Source: JAGXLP01 sp964649445
GTDB taxonomy: Bacteria; Bipolaricaulota; Bipolaricaulia; M55B111
Reading direction: 5' to 3'
DNA: 12,637 nucleotides
Assembly (NCBI GenBank): GCA_964649445.1
Contig: CAZYPS010000052.1
Coordinates: 1-12,637 of the forward strand
Shown piece by piece: positions 1-7,197 of this stretch (positions are counted from its first letter, which is position 1; each line of letters starts with the position of its first letter). The notes beneath the pieces are model-generated. The model made no database searches and had not been told where the DNA came from. It worked only from the letters and a program-made list of their open reading frames with translations. Made by a program: the position numbers and the translations under genes.

Positions 1-1211
1 TCGGCTATCCGCTGTACCGGACTGAATTCGGCAGAGGTGTAGTACTCCGAAATGTAACCGATTGTAATTCCAACCAGTGCTCCAGTTAGCACGGACCAGA
101 AGGGGGCAAAATTCATCGGGGATATCCAGATAATGATGAATGCAAATACTGCCGTCAACAGGGCGGCAATTCTGGTTCCATTCATCAAGGTAGACTGCAT
201 ACCTTCCTCACCCTTACTCATCCTGATGTACTGGACTCCGAGTATACTGGCAAATATACCAGCAGCAACGATCAGCATCGGAGTAAATATTGACCACCAG
301 AAGTGCGAAGTGGATAAACCGACGCTGAGACCGAGTTGGTTTAACATGTTCTGTAATGACGGAGCGACGCTCCCTTCAACGCCCTGACCGACGAATACGT
401 AAAGCATAATAACTATAACGGAAATTATCGATCCGATGAACGATTCGAGCAGGTCAGCTCCTAGTCCACCGACATCTCCCACGTTATCTCCCACGTTATC
501 TGCGACCGAGGCAGGATTTCGCGGGTCGTCTTCAGGCAAATCCTGTTCCACTTTTCCAACCAGATCGGCCCCCATGTCGGCTGCTTTGGTGTAGATTCCC
601 CCACCGACACGGTCGAATAGTGCTACGAGCGAAGCACCCATGGAGTAGGCACTTACTATAAGTGCTCCTTTAATTAGGTTTACGTCCCGGCCAAGTAATT
701 GACTTATTACGGGTATGGATTTTGTCTGTATTTGGAGAGTCGCAGGGTTAAATGAACCTCTAAAAATAGTAATAACAAGGACCAATCCCCCTAATGCCAG
801 ACCGGCCACTGCTAAACCCATTACGGCTCCGCCTGAAATTGCTATATTAAGTGCTTTCTGGAAATTGCTGCGCGCTGCGTTGGTCGTTCTCCCGTTTGAT
901 AAGGTGGCAGAATTCATTCCAATGAAAGCTGCGGTCATTGAGAGAACGGCTCCGATTATGAACGCAATTGCCACTTCCCAGTAAAAAAGCCCCCACAACA
1001 AACCGGCGATCGCGAACATAACCACGGCAAAGACCCTAACTTCTTCACTCATGAAGGTCCAGGCACCTTCACGAATGTACCCCTGCAGGTCCTTCATCTT
1101 TTCGGTTCCCTGGTCCTGCTTTTTCACGTATCTAACCAAATACCAGGCGAGTAACAGTCCAAGGGCAGCTATAATACCCGGTACTAAACTTAAATCGTAA
1201 GTTGATAGCAT
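1..1211 (-). CDS. hppA: Membrane-bound ion-translocating pyrophosphatase, 3' part missing
   Basis: The protein hydrolyses pyrophosphate in the cytoplasmic membrane and uses the energy to pump Na+ or H+. About 403 N-terminal codons are present; the rest lies beyond the left edge. I translated it by hand: several hydrophobic helices, then the family signature around residues 210-260, including GGGIYTKAADMGADLVGK, the acidic EDDPRNPA stretch and DNVGDNVGD (residues 238-246), which coordinate Mg-PPi in this family. The last motif is encoded by an exact 12-nt tandem repeat. Asp253 and Glu256 in ADLLESF match the Asp/Glu pair of the Thermotoga Na+-pumping enzyme (Glu three residues after Asp), whereas plant H+ pumps have Glu further along. 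Na+ transport is therefore likely but not proven. The Ala/Lys position that tells K+-dependent from K+-independent forms is outside the window. The ATG at 1211 follows a strong Shine-Dalgarno sequence. The gene lies 94 nt downstream of gltX. Confidence 0.95.
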   Translation of the reverse strand, partial: MLSTYDLSLVPGIIAALGLLLAWYLVRYVKKQDQGTEKMKDLQGYIREGAWTFMSEEVRVFAVVMFAIAGLLWGLFYWEVAIAFIIGAVLSMTAAFIGMNSATLSNGRTTNAARSNFQKALNIAISGGAVMGLAVAGLALGGLVLVITIFRGSFNPATLQIQTKSIPVISQLLGRDVNLIKGALIVSAYSMGASLVALFDRVGGGIYTKAADMGADLVGKVEQDLPEDDPRNPASVADNVGDNVGDVGGLGADLLESFIGSIISVIVIMLYVFVGQGVEGSVAPSLQNMLNQLGLSVGLSTSHFWWSIFTPMLIVAAGIFASILGVQYIRMSKGEEGMQSTLMNGTRIAALLTAVFAFIIIWISPMNFAPFWSVLTGALVGITIGYISEYYTSAEFSPVQRIA

Positions 1212-1219
1212 TAATAAAT

Positions 1220-1226
1220 CTCCTCC
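1220..1226 (-). promoter_or_regulatory. Shine-Dalgarno site of hppA
   Basis: GGAGGAG on the minus strand lies 8 nt before the ATG at 1211 and fixes that start. The rest of the 94-nt gltX-hppA gap holds an 11-bp palindrome (TAGAG-T-CTCTA, 1252-1262) and a 5-bp hairpin (CACTA/TAGTG, 1285-1301). I see no convincing -35/-10 pair, so hppA could be transcribed from gltX. Confidence 0.8.
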
Positions 1227-1305
1227 GGTTAACTTAGTTTTGTTTTGTGTATAGAGTCTCTACTGCGAGATCGTATTGTTTAGTCACTACTTGCTATAGT
1301 GCTGC

Positions 1306-2742
1306 TTAATCTTGACCTTCCAGTGCCGAGTTTAACCGGGTGCGAGTGGCTTCCGGGCCTAATATGCTCAAGACCGACTTGATTTCCGGCCCGGAAATTT
1401 TTCCGGTTACTGCGGCACGTAGCGGTTTGTACACTTCTTTGTACTCAACTTCCAATTCTTCTTTGACCTCTTTTACGATGGTCGAAACCTCGTCTGGAGT
1501 TAATGATTCTCTGGACGACAGCTTCTCTTCTAACGCTTGAAGAACGGCAGGGGAGGTTTCCCAATCCAAAACCTCCTTTGCTTCAGAGTTCAATTCAAGC
1601 TTCCCGTAGAATATCTCAAGGTCTTCGTTGTCTTTGAGATCGGTTAATTTCTCAAGAGATGGTCTTATGAGTTCAAGAACTTTTTCCAACTTTTCTCGGT
1701 CATCATCTTCAGGTTCTTCTTCGAAATAATCTCCCTGGTTCAAGAATGGCAGAGCAAGGTCAACCAATCGGTCCAATTCCGTCCTCTTAATGTATTGGTT
1801 GTTGAACCAGTCCAGTTTTTCCCTGTCAAAGACTTGAGGGCTATCGATTACATGGTCCAGGTTGAACTCTTCAATGAGCTCCGAAACAGAAAATATTTCC
1901 TGATCGTCCTTCGAGGACCAGCCCAGCTGAGCAAGATGATTAACAAGGGCCTCGGGGAGATAACCGCTTTCTCTGAATTCCTTTACAGCGGTAGCACCGC
2001 TGCGTTTGCTTAATTTTGATTTGTCGGGACCAAGAAGCATCGATAGGTGGCCGAATTGAGGCTGGTCGAAGCCGAGTGCCTCGTAGAGCAGTATTTGTTT
2101 GGCAGTATTTGTTAAATGGTCTTCTGCTCTCATCGTGAAGCTTATTTCCATCAGGTGGTCGTCCAGGACGCAGGCGAAGTTATAACTGGGCGTGCCGTCC
2201 GATTTGAGAATCACGAAATCTCCGGTAGTCAGGCTCTCAAATTCGACATCACCTTTTATTCTATCCGGCACGACTACTTTAGGTTGTTGCTCCGGTAGCT
2301 TAAATCTGATAACGGAGTCGCGGCCTTCTTCTCGAAATTTCTCTTTCTCCTCTTCTGACAGGTTTCGACATCTACCATCATAAGTCGGTGTTCGTCCTTC
2401 GTCGAGTGCTTTTTGCCGTCTTTCCTTTAGCTCTTCTTCCGTGCAGAAGCAGTGATAAGCCTTTTCTTCGTGAACAAGCCTCCGCGCGTATCGCTCGTAA
2501 ATTTCCAGCCTATCGGATTGTTTGTAAAACTCGTCCCAGACTATTCCCAGCCACTCAAGGTCTTCTTTAATACTTTCAGTATACTTTTCGCTGGACCTCT
2601 CGATGTCAGTGTCCTCTATGCGAAGAACCAACTTACCGTCATGTTTCTTGGCGTATAACCAGTTAAAAAGCGCTGTTCTTGCCCCACCGACGTGGAGCCA
2701 CCCTGTTGGTGAAGGAGCAAAACGAACTCTTTCTGTCTTCAC
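1306..2742 (-). CDS. gltX: Glutamyl-tRNA synthetase
   Basis: A class I aminoacyl-tRNA synthetase that charges tRNA(Glu) with glutamate using ATP in the cytoplasm; many bacterial forms also mischarge tRNA(Gln) for the GatCAB route, which cannot be decided here. At 478 residues it has full family length. The HIGH-type motif is in PSPTGWLHVGG (residues 10-20) and the KMSKS-type motif is KLSKR (243-247). The connecting region has CFC (98-100) and DGRCR (122-126): three cysteines of the zinc site found in some family members, but Asn where the E. coli enzyme has its histidine ligand, so zinc binding is doubtful. RAEDHL (205-210) replaces the usual RGEDHL. The C-terminal anticodon-binding domain ends normally with GPEIKSVLSILGPEATRTRL. 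The start is GTG, supported by GGAGGG 8 nt upstream. The gene has its own promoter in the uvrB-gltX gap. Confidence 0.98.
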   Translation of the reverse strand: MKTERVRFAPSPTGWLHVGGARTALFNWLYAKKHDGKLVLRIEDTDIERSSEKYTESIKEDLEWLGIVWDEFYKQSDRLEIYERYARRLVHEEKAYHCFCTEEELKERRQKALDEGRTPTYDGRCRNLSEEEKEKFREEGRDSVIRFKLPEQQPKVVVPDRIKGDVEFESLTTGDFVILKSDGTPSYNFACVLDDHLMEISFTMRAEDHLTNTAKQILLYEALGFDQPQFGHLSMLLGPDKSKLSKRSGATAVKEFRESGYLPEALVNHLAQLGWSSKDDQEIFSVSELIEEFNLDHVIDSPQVFDREKLDWFNNQYIKRTELDRLVDLALPFLNQGDYFEEEPEDDDREKLEKVLELIRPSLEKLTDLKDNEDLEIFYGKLELNSEAKEVLDWETSPAVLQALEEKLSSRESLTPDEVSTIVKEVKEELEVEYKEVYKPLRAAVTGKISGPEIKSVLSILGPEATRTRLNSALEGQD

Positions 2743-2750
2743 AAATATTT

Positions 2751-2823
2751 CCCTCCAACTATTTTCTGGTAGCTATATATAGAACTATCTTAAATATTAT
2801 AGAGACGGAGAAGTGAAGTGCAA
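2751..2823 (-). promoter_or_regulatory. Promoter and ribosome-binding site of gltX
   Basis: On the minus strand, TTGCAC (2818-2823), a 16-nt spacer and a perfect TATAAT (2796-2801) form a sigma70-like promoter. Transcription would start near 2789, giving a leader of roughly 47 nt. GGAGGG (2751-2756) lies 8 nt before the GTG start at 2742. The -10 match is exact and the -35 matches three of six positions, with T-T-G kept. Confidence 0.6.
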
Positions 2824-2862
2824 ATTAAATGGACTCTCAAAGAGGAGCTTATATGGGATTTG

Positions 2863-2878
2863 GTCGAGGGTGCTCGAC
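2863..2878 (-). other. Hairpin just after the uvrB stop codon
   Basis: GTCGAG-cacc-CTCGAC on the minus strand starts 1 nt after the uvrB stop codon: a perfect 6-bp stem with a 4-nt loop. No U-run follows, so it is not a standard intrinsic terminator. It may mark or protect the uvrB mRNA 3' end, or attenuate read-through into gltX. Confidence 0.45.
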
Positions 2879-2879
2879 T

Positions 2880-4865
2880 TTAACCTGCCATTTCATCTTT
2901 TAGTTCTTCTATCTCGTCCCTGTAAGCGGCGGCCTTTTCAAACTCCAGTCTTTCAGCGGCTTCTTCCATTGACTTTTCGAGTTTTTCCACGATCATCAGG
3001 ATTTCACTTTCATCCATCTCTTCCAGCTCTTCCTCCTCAGGAACCTGGATCTCCTGAGACGAATCCGGCTCTATTAGCTGAGCGATGTCGGTGATTTCCT
3101 TCTTAATTGTTTCAGGCTCGATATCGTGCTTTTCGTTATACTCCACCTGAATTTCCCGCCTTCGGTTCGTTTCGTCTATTGCCCGCCTCATCGAGTCCGT
3201 CATCTTATCAGCGTAGAGGATGACCTTTCCTCTCACATTTCTCGCTGCCCGCCCCATAGTTTGAATCAAGGACGTATCGGAACGGAGAAAGCCTTCCTTG
3301 TCTGCATCAAGTATTGCTACCAGTGAAGCTTCTGGCAGGTCCAGACCCTCACGCAATAGGTTTATTCCTACCAGTACGTTGAATTCACCTTGGCGAAGTT
3401 CTCGCAGTATTTTGACTCGATCTATAGTATCGATTTCCGAATGGAGGTAGCGAGCCTTCACGCCGACTTCAAGGAAGTAGTCGGAAAGTTCCTCGGCAAG
3501 TTTTTTTGTTAGGGTGGTTACCAGCACTCTCTCGTCTCTTTCAGTAACTTTATTTATCTCGTTTAATAGATCGTCTACCTGGTTCTCTATCGGCCGAACC
3601 TCTACTTCGGGATCGACCAAACCCGTAGGTCTTATTATTTGCTCTACGACTTTTTCGCTATTTTCGTACTCATAAGAACCGGGTGTAGCAGAAGTATAGA
3701 TTATCTGATTGATTCTCTCTTCGAATTCCTCGAACTTGAGCGGCCGATTGTCTAGTGCGGAAGGCAATCTATAGCCGTGTTCCACAAGAGTTTCTTTTCT
3801 CGATCTGTCTCCGTTGTACATTCCGCCGAGCTGCGGTATCGTCTGATGGGATTCGTCGACAAATATTAAGAAGTCGTCCGGGAAATAATCGATTAACGTG
3901 TAAGGTGGTTCGCCCGGATCCCGGTTAGTTAGGTGTCTGGAGTAGTTCTCGATTCCCTTACAGTACCCAAGTTCTTCCATCATTTCCAGGTCGTAGCGCG
4001 TTCGATTTTCGAGCCTCTGTGCTTCCAATAATTTCCCCTGCTCTCGAAGTTCCTCGAGCCTCTCCTCCAGCTCTTCCTCGATATTTTCCATGGCTTCGTT
4101 GAGTTTCGACCGTGAAGTTATGAAGTGAGTCGCGGGATAAATTACTACTTCGTCCTTTTCCTCCAAAGTTCTTCCCGTTATTGAATCAATTAGCCTTATC
4201 CTGTCGATCATATCTCCAAAAAATTCTACTCGGACGACCTCTTCTCCGTAAATGGGAACTATCTCTACTGTATCACCCCGAACTCTGAAAGTACCTCTCT
4301 CGGGATTAACATCGTTTCTCTGATATTGCAATCTGACCAGATTTCTTAACAGTTGATCCCTTTCCAGGTGGCTGTCAAGGGTTAGTGGTCTTGCCATATC
4401 TGAGTAGGTGTCGGGGGAACCGAGCCCGTAGATGCAGGAGACGCTCGCTACAATAATCACGTCATCCCGTTCGAACAGAGACGAGGTTGCCTTGTGGCGC
4501 AGTCTGTCTATCTCGTCGTTAATGGAAGAATCTTTTTCAATATAGGTATCCGTTTCGGGAACGTAAGCTTCAGGCTGATAATAGTCGTAATAAGAGACAA
4601 AGTAGTGGACAGCATTATCGGGAAATAATTCATTGAATTCATTCCAGAGCTGAGCGGTAAGAGTCTTATTGTGGGCGATTACCAGCGTTGGTTTCTGGAC
4701 GTTCTCAATTATATTTGCCATGGTGAATGTTTTTCCCGTCCCGGTGGCGCCAAGAAGGGTTTGGTGGGTCAAACCGTCCCTCAATCCTTTGGTTAGTTCC
4801 TCGATTGCCTTTGGCTGGTCGCCCTTTGGTTCTTTTTCGGTTTTTAGAACAAATTCCTCACTCAT
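2880..4865 (-). CDS. uvrB: UvrABC nucleotide excision repair subunit B
   Basis: UvrB is the damage-verifying helicase-like subunit of bacterial nucleotide excision repair; it is loaded by UvrA and recruits UvrC for the incisions. All landmarks are present in 661 residues, the normal length: conserved GDQPKAI, Walker A GATGTGKT (39-46), the beta-hairpin region with YYDYYQPEAYVPETDTYIEK (residues about 92-111) that inserts between DNA strands, the helicase DESH box, helicase motifs with TSATPGSYE, LLREGLDLPE and QTMGRAARN, and a C-terminal UVR domain (FEKAAAYRDEIEEL) that contacts UvrC. No uvrA or uvrC is in the window. The ATG start is certain from the conserved N-terminus, yet has no Shine-Dalgarno sequence; a promoter lies immediately upstream, so the mRNA is probably leaderless. 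Confidence 0.99.
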   Translation of the reverse strand: MSEEFVLKTEKEPKGDQPKAIEELTKGLRDGLTHQTLLGATGTGKTFTMANIIENVQKPTLVIAHNKTLTAQLWNEFNELFPDNAVHYFVSYYDYYQPEAYVPETDTYIEKDSSINDEIDRLRHKATSSLFERDDVIIVASVSCIYGLGSPDTYSDMARPLTLDSHLERDQLLRNLVRLQYQRNDVNPERGTFRVRGDTVEIVPIYGEEVVRVEFFGDMIDRIRLIDSITGRTLEEKDEVVIYPATHFITSRSKLNEAMENIEEELEERLEELREQGKLLEAQRLENRTRYDLEMMEELGYCKGIENYSRHLTNRDPGEPPYTLIDYFPDDFLIFVDESHQTIPQLGGMYNGDRSRKETLVEHGYRLPSALDNRPLKFEEFEERINQIIYTSATPGSYEYENSEKVVEQIIRPTGLVDPEVEVRPIENQVDDLLNEINKVTERDERVLVTTLTKKLAEELSDYFLEVGVKARYLHSEIDTIDRVKILRELRQGEFNVLVGINLLREGLDLPEASLVAILDADKEGFLRSDTSLIQTMGRAARNVRGKVILYADKMTDSMRRAIDETNRRREIQVEYNEKHDIEPETIKKEITDIAQLIEPDSSQEIQVPEEEELEEMDESEILMIVEKLEKSMEEAAERLEFEKAAAYRDEIEELKDEMAG

Positions 4866-4873
4866 TGCAATAA

Positions 4874-4902
4874 ATTTTAATCGATTTTATTTAGTTTGTC
4901 AG
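4874..4902 (-). promoter_or_regulatory. Promoter of uvrB, predicted to give a leaderless mRNA
   Basis: On the minus strand CTGACA (4897-4902), a 17-nt spacer and TAAAAT (4874-4879) match the sigma70 consensus at five of six positions in both boxes. Only 8 nt separate the -10 box from the ATG at 4865, so the usual start distance puts the first transcribed base 0-2 nt before the ATG. No ribosome-binding site is present. An AATCGATT palindrome lies in the spacer; no clear LexA box is seen. Confidence 0.6.
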
Positions 4903-4934
4903 CGGGTAAAATAGGAGAATGATTGACGGTGAAC

Positions 4935-4951
4935 TCCCCGATTACCGGGGA
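4935..4951 (-). other. Hairpin in the ruvB-uvrB gap
   Basis: TCCCCG-gtaat-CGGGGA on the minus strand is a perfect 6-bp, GC-rich stem with a 5-nt loop, 46 nt after the ruvB stop codon and upstream of the uvrB promoter. There is no U-run after it on the minus strand. It is a plausible mRNA 3'-end structure for ruvB, similar in kind to the one after uvrB. Confidence 0.45.
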
Positions 4952-4997
4952 AGATTAGTCGAAAAAGTAATTTAGGACATCTGTTGCTTATGTAGGA

Positions 4998-6023
4998 TTA
5001 GAGGAGACGGTTGTCATCGTAACCAAGGTGTTCCAGACCTTTGCTGGTAATCTTTCTCCCCTGACTGGTTCTTTCCAGGAAACCTTTGGTTAGGAGGTAG
5101 GGTTCGTATACTTCGGAAATGGTATCCTTCTGTTCGGAGAGCGCGGCGGAGATGGTGTCCAGACCAACCGGCCCGCCGTCGAACTTATCAATTATCGTCT
5201 TAAGTATCCTGCGATCCAGCTTGTCCAGACCTTTCTCGTCAATACCGAGCATCTCGAGAGCTTCTTTGGCAACTTCCCTATCGATATATCCGTCCGCCCT
5301 TACCTCCGCGTAATCCCTCGTCCTCTTTAGGAGTCTGTTGGCAACTCTCGGCGTGCCTCTCGATCTTTTGGCTATTTCGTTCGCTCCCCCTTTACCATCA
5401 CTTATCTCTATATCCAGAAGTTCAGCACCTCGAAGGACTATTTGTTCAATAGCTTTCACATCGTAAAAATCCAGGTGGAGGACCACCTCGAACCTGTCTC
5501 GGAGCGGGGAGGTTAACAGACCTGTTCTGGTCGTGGCTCCTATCAGGGTAAATGGAGGAACATCCAGCCTTATCGATTGAGCGCTCGGTCCTTCCCCTAT
5601 GACGATATCAATCTTAAAGTCCTCCATGGCAGGGTACAGGACCTCTTCCACGTTCCGTCTCAAACGGTGTATTTCGTCGATAAACAAAATATCCCCGGGG
5701 GCAAGGTTGCTAACAATAGCGGCGAGGTCTCCCGGTTTATCTATGGCGGGCCCGGAAGTGGTCTTTATGCTTACCCCCATCTCGTGTGACACTATGTGGG
5801 CAAGGGTGGTCTTGCCCAGTCCGGGAGGTCCGTGAAATAGGGTATGGTCTACGGAACCACCGCGGTTAAGGGCAGCCTCGAGCAGGATAGATAGTCTTTT
5901 TTTGACCTCAGTCTGACCGATAAAATCGTCGAGTTTTTTAGGACGGAGGTTAGAGAGGCCGGAATCACTTGACTGCTTTTCCCGGCTAAGAGGCCCCCTG
6001 TTGTCTTTTTCTTCGTTATCCAT
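4998..6023 (-). CDS. ruvB: Holliday junction branch migration helicase RuvB
   Basis: RuvB is the hexameric AAA+ motor that, with RuvA, drives branch migration of Holliday junctions during recombinational repair. From the ATG at 6023 the protein has 341 residues, normal for the family. Residue numbers from that start: conserved LRPKKLDDFIGQ, Walker A GPPGLGKT (65-72), Walker B DEIH (116-119), sensor 1 GATTR (162-166), the arginine-finger segment SPLRDRF, sensor 2 GTPRVANRLL, and a C-terminal winged-helix domain with GGPVGLDTISAAL and EPYLLTKGFLERT. The frame stays open upstream to a TTG at 6062, but that TTG lies inside the -35 box and adds a non-conserved segment, so the ATG is preferred. The N-terminus before the conserved part is charged and Ser-rich. 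No ruvA or ruvC is adjacent. A promoter ends 9 nt before the ATG, implying a leaderless mRNA. Confidence 0.97.
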   Translation of the reverse strand: MDNEEKDNRGPLSREKQSSDSGLSNLRPKKLDDFIGQTEVKKRLSILLEAALNRGGSVDHTLFHGPPGLGKTTLAHIVSHEMGVSIKTTSGPAIDKPGDLAAIVSNLAPGDILFIDEIHRLRRNVEEVLYPAMEDFKIDIVIGEGPSAQSIRLDVPPFTLIGATTRTGLLTSPLRDRFEVVLHLDFYDVKAIEQIVLRGAELLDIEISDGKGGANEIAKRSRGTPRVANRLLKRTRDYAEVRADGYIDREVAKEALEMLGIDEKGLDKLDRRILKTIIDKFDGGPVGLDTISAALSEQKDTISEVYEPYLLTKGFLERTSQGRKITSKGLEHLGYDDNRLL

Positions 6024-6032
6024 GACTATACT

Positions 6033-6062
6033 ATTGTAAACATATGAACCTAACAGGTGCAA
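6033..6062 (-). promoter_or_regulatory. Promoter of ruvB, predicted to give a leaderless mRNA
   Basis: On the minus strand TTGCAC (6057-6062), an 18-nt spacer and TACAAT (6033-6038, five of six to consensus) lie just before the ATG at 6023. The gap from -10 box to ATG is 9 nt, leaving a leader of about 2-3 nt. No Shine-Dalgarno sequence precedes the ATG. The -35 hexamer is the same as that proposed for gltX. Confidence 0.5.
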
Positions 6063-6078
6063 CAGCTCTTTACCGGTT

Positions 6079-6107
6079 TTGATTTGGAGATTACCCGTCT
6101 ATATAAT
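6079..6107 (+). promoter_or_regulatory. Promoter of the nrnA-ribF-cca operon
   Basis: TTGATT (6079-6084), a 17-nt spacer and a perfect TATAAT (6102-6107). Transcription would start near 6114, leaving a leader of about 94 nt before nrnA. The -35 box lies 16 nt from that of the divergent ruvB promoter, so the two promoters are back to back and could share a regulator. Confidence 0.65.
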
Positions 6108-6207
6108 TGGGTTAGTACCCGCGCGAAAGTTGGAGACCACGATGTTTTCATCTTAAATTCTCGTAACCAGCCAGTGGACTCTCATCATCTGGCGAAAAGG
6201 AAATTTA

Positions 6208-7197
6208 ATGAACAGATTAAAAGAGATAGAGGACGAAATTTCACGCCACGATAGGTTTCTTATTGCTTCTCACAGGAGTCCGGAAGCGGACGCGATCGGA
6301 AGTCAGCTTGGTCTGGGTAGAGCTTTACGCCTGAGAGGTAAACGGACGATTCTCTACAACAGGGATGGAGTGCCAAAAAACCTTTCCTTCTTAAAAGGTT
6401 CCGATTCCGTACTCAAGCACTCCGAACTACCTGCTAAAGTAATGGATGTAGAAATAGCTATCGTCGTAGATTGTAGCGATCTGGACAGATTAGGAGATAA
6501 CGGAAAGAGGTTAATTAGAGACTTGCCGGTAATCAATATCGACCACCATCAGGACAACACGAATTTTGGTGATATTAATTACGTTAAGCCGGTAGCCGCG
6601 ACCACGCAGATAATTGCCGATTTGATTGGGTACATGGGACTAAAACTGGACGAACCGATTGCTACTGCCTTATATTCCGGTCTAATAGCGGATACTTCTT
6701 CTTTTCAAAACGAGAACGTCGGTCCTGACCTTATGAGAAAAGCGGCCGATCTGCTCGATAGCGGAGCTAACGCCAGATCCGTAATCGTTAACTTGTACGA
6801 GCGGGAGCCATTTTCTAAGCTGAAGCTTCTCGGTGAAGTGCTGGCTACAGCGGAATTCGAGGATCGAATTGTCTGGGCCGAAATCACGCCCAGGAAAATC
6901 GAGAAAGCCGGTGCAACCCAGGAAGATACGGAAGGAATCGTCGGGAAATTGCGGTCCACCGAAGGGGCTCAGGTAGCGTGTCTGTTCAAGAAGCTACCAA
7001 AGGATACGATCAAGGTATCATTGAGGTCTAAGGACGGGGTGGATGTGAGCAAGGTTGCAGGTGAGTTTGGTGGCGGAGGTCATAAAGTCGCCGCAGGTTG
7101 TATGGTCGACGGAAACCTGGAGGGCGTGGAAGAAAGGGTTTTAGGAGAGGTAAGGAAGAGAATGGATGAAGAAACCAGGTCCGAGAAGCAAAGATGA
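6208..7197 (+). CDS. nrnA: DHH/DHHA1 phosphoesterase, NrnA-type nanoRNase/pAp phosphatase
   Basis: Members of this family are cytoplasmic Mn-dependent phosphoesterases that degrade 2-5-nt RNAs, and often dephosphorylate pAp or hydrolyse cyclic dinucleotide breakdown products. The 329 residues hold all family motifs: SHRSPEADAIGS (21-32; motif I, with EAD in place of the common DGD), VDCSD (87-91), IDHH (111-114; the name-giving motif), ADTSSF (161-166), and a C-terminal DHHA1 domain with GGGGHKVAAG (288-297), which binds substrate. The metal-binding His and Asp residues are kept. The ATG is preceded by AAGGAA about 5 nt upstream. The last codons overlap the ribF start as ATGA, which points to translational coupling. 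In many bacteria nrnA, truB and ribF follow rbfA; here truB is absent between nrnA and ribF, and rbfA is not upstream. The exact substrate cannot be read from sequence. Confidence 0.93.
   Translation: MNRLKEIEDEISRHDRFLIASHRSPEADAIGSQLGLGRALRLRGKRTILYNRDGVPKNLSFLKGSDSVLKHSELPAKVMDVEIAIVVDCSDLDRLGDNGKRLIRDLPVINIDHHQDNTNFGDINYVKPVAATTQIIADLIGYMGLKLDEPIATALYSGLIADTSSFQNENVGPDLMRKAADLLDSGANARSVIVNLYEREPFSKLKLLGEVLATAEFEDRIVWAEITPRKIEKAGATQEDTEGIVGKLRSTEGAQVACLFKKLPKDTIKVSLRSKDGVDVSKVAGEFGGGGHKVAAGCMVDGNLEGVEERVLGEVRKRMDEETRSEKQR

Noticed and set aside
476..502. Exact 12-nt tandem repeat in hppA as an assembly error or slippage insertion
   Set aside because: It encodes DNVGDNVGD, which is the normal conserved signature of the family.
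133..984. Plus-strand open frames opposite hppA
   Set aside because: They are antisense to strongly conserved pyrophosphatase motifs and have no ribosome-binding sites or family features.
2771..2782. Archaeal TATA box before gltX
   Set aside because: All proteins are bacterial in type, and a better sigma70 pair (TTGCAC-N16-TATAAT) plus a Shine-Dalgarno sequence explains the region.
4880..4902. LexA/SOS box in the uvrB promoter
   Set aside because: Neither the CGAAC-N4-GTTCG nor the CTGT-N8-ACAG pattern is present; AATCGATT alone is not enough.
6060..6062. TTG as start of ruvB, adding 13 residues
   Set aside because: It lies inside the -35 box of the likely promoter, lacks a ribosome-binding site, and the extra residues are not part of the RuvB family. 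The ATG at 6023 is better.
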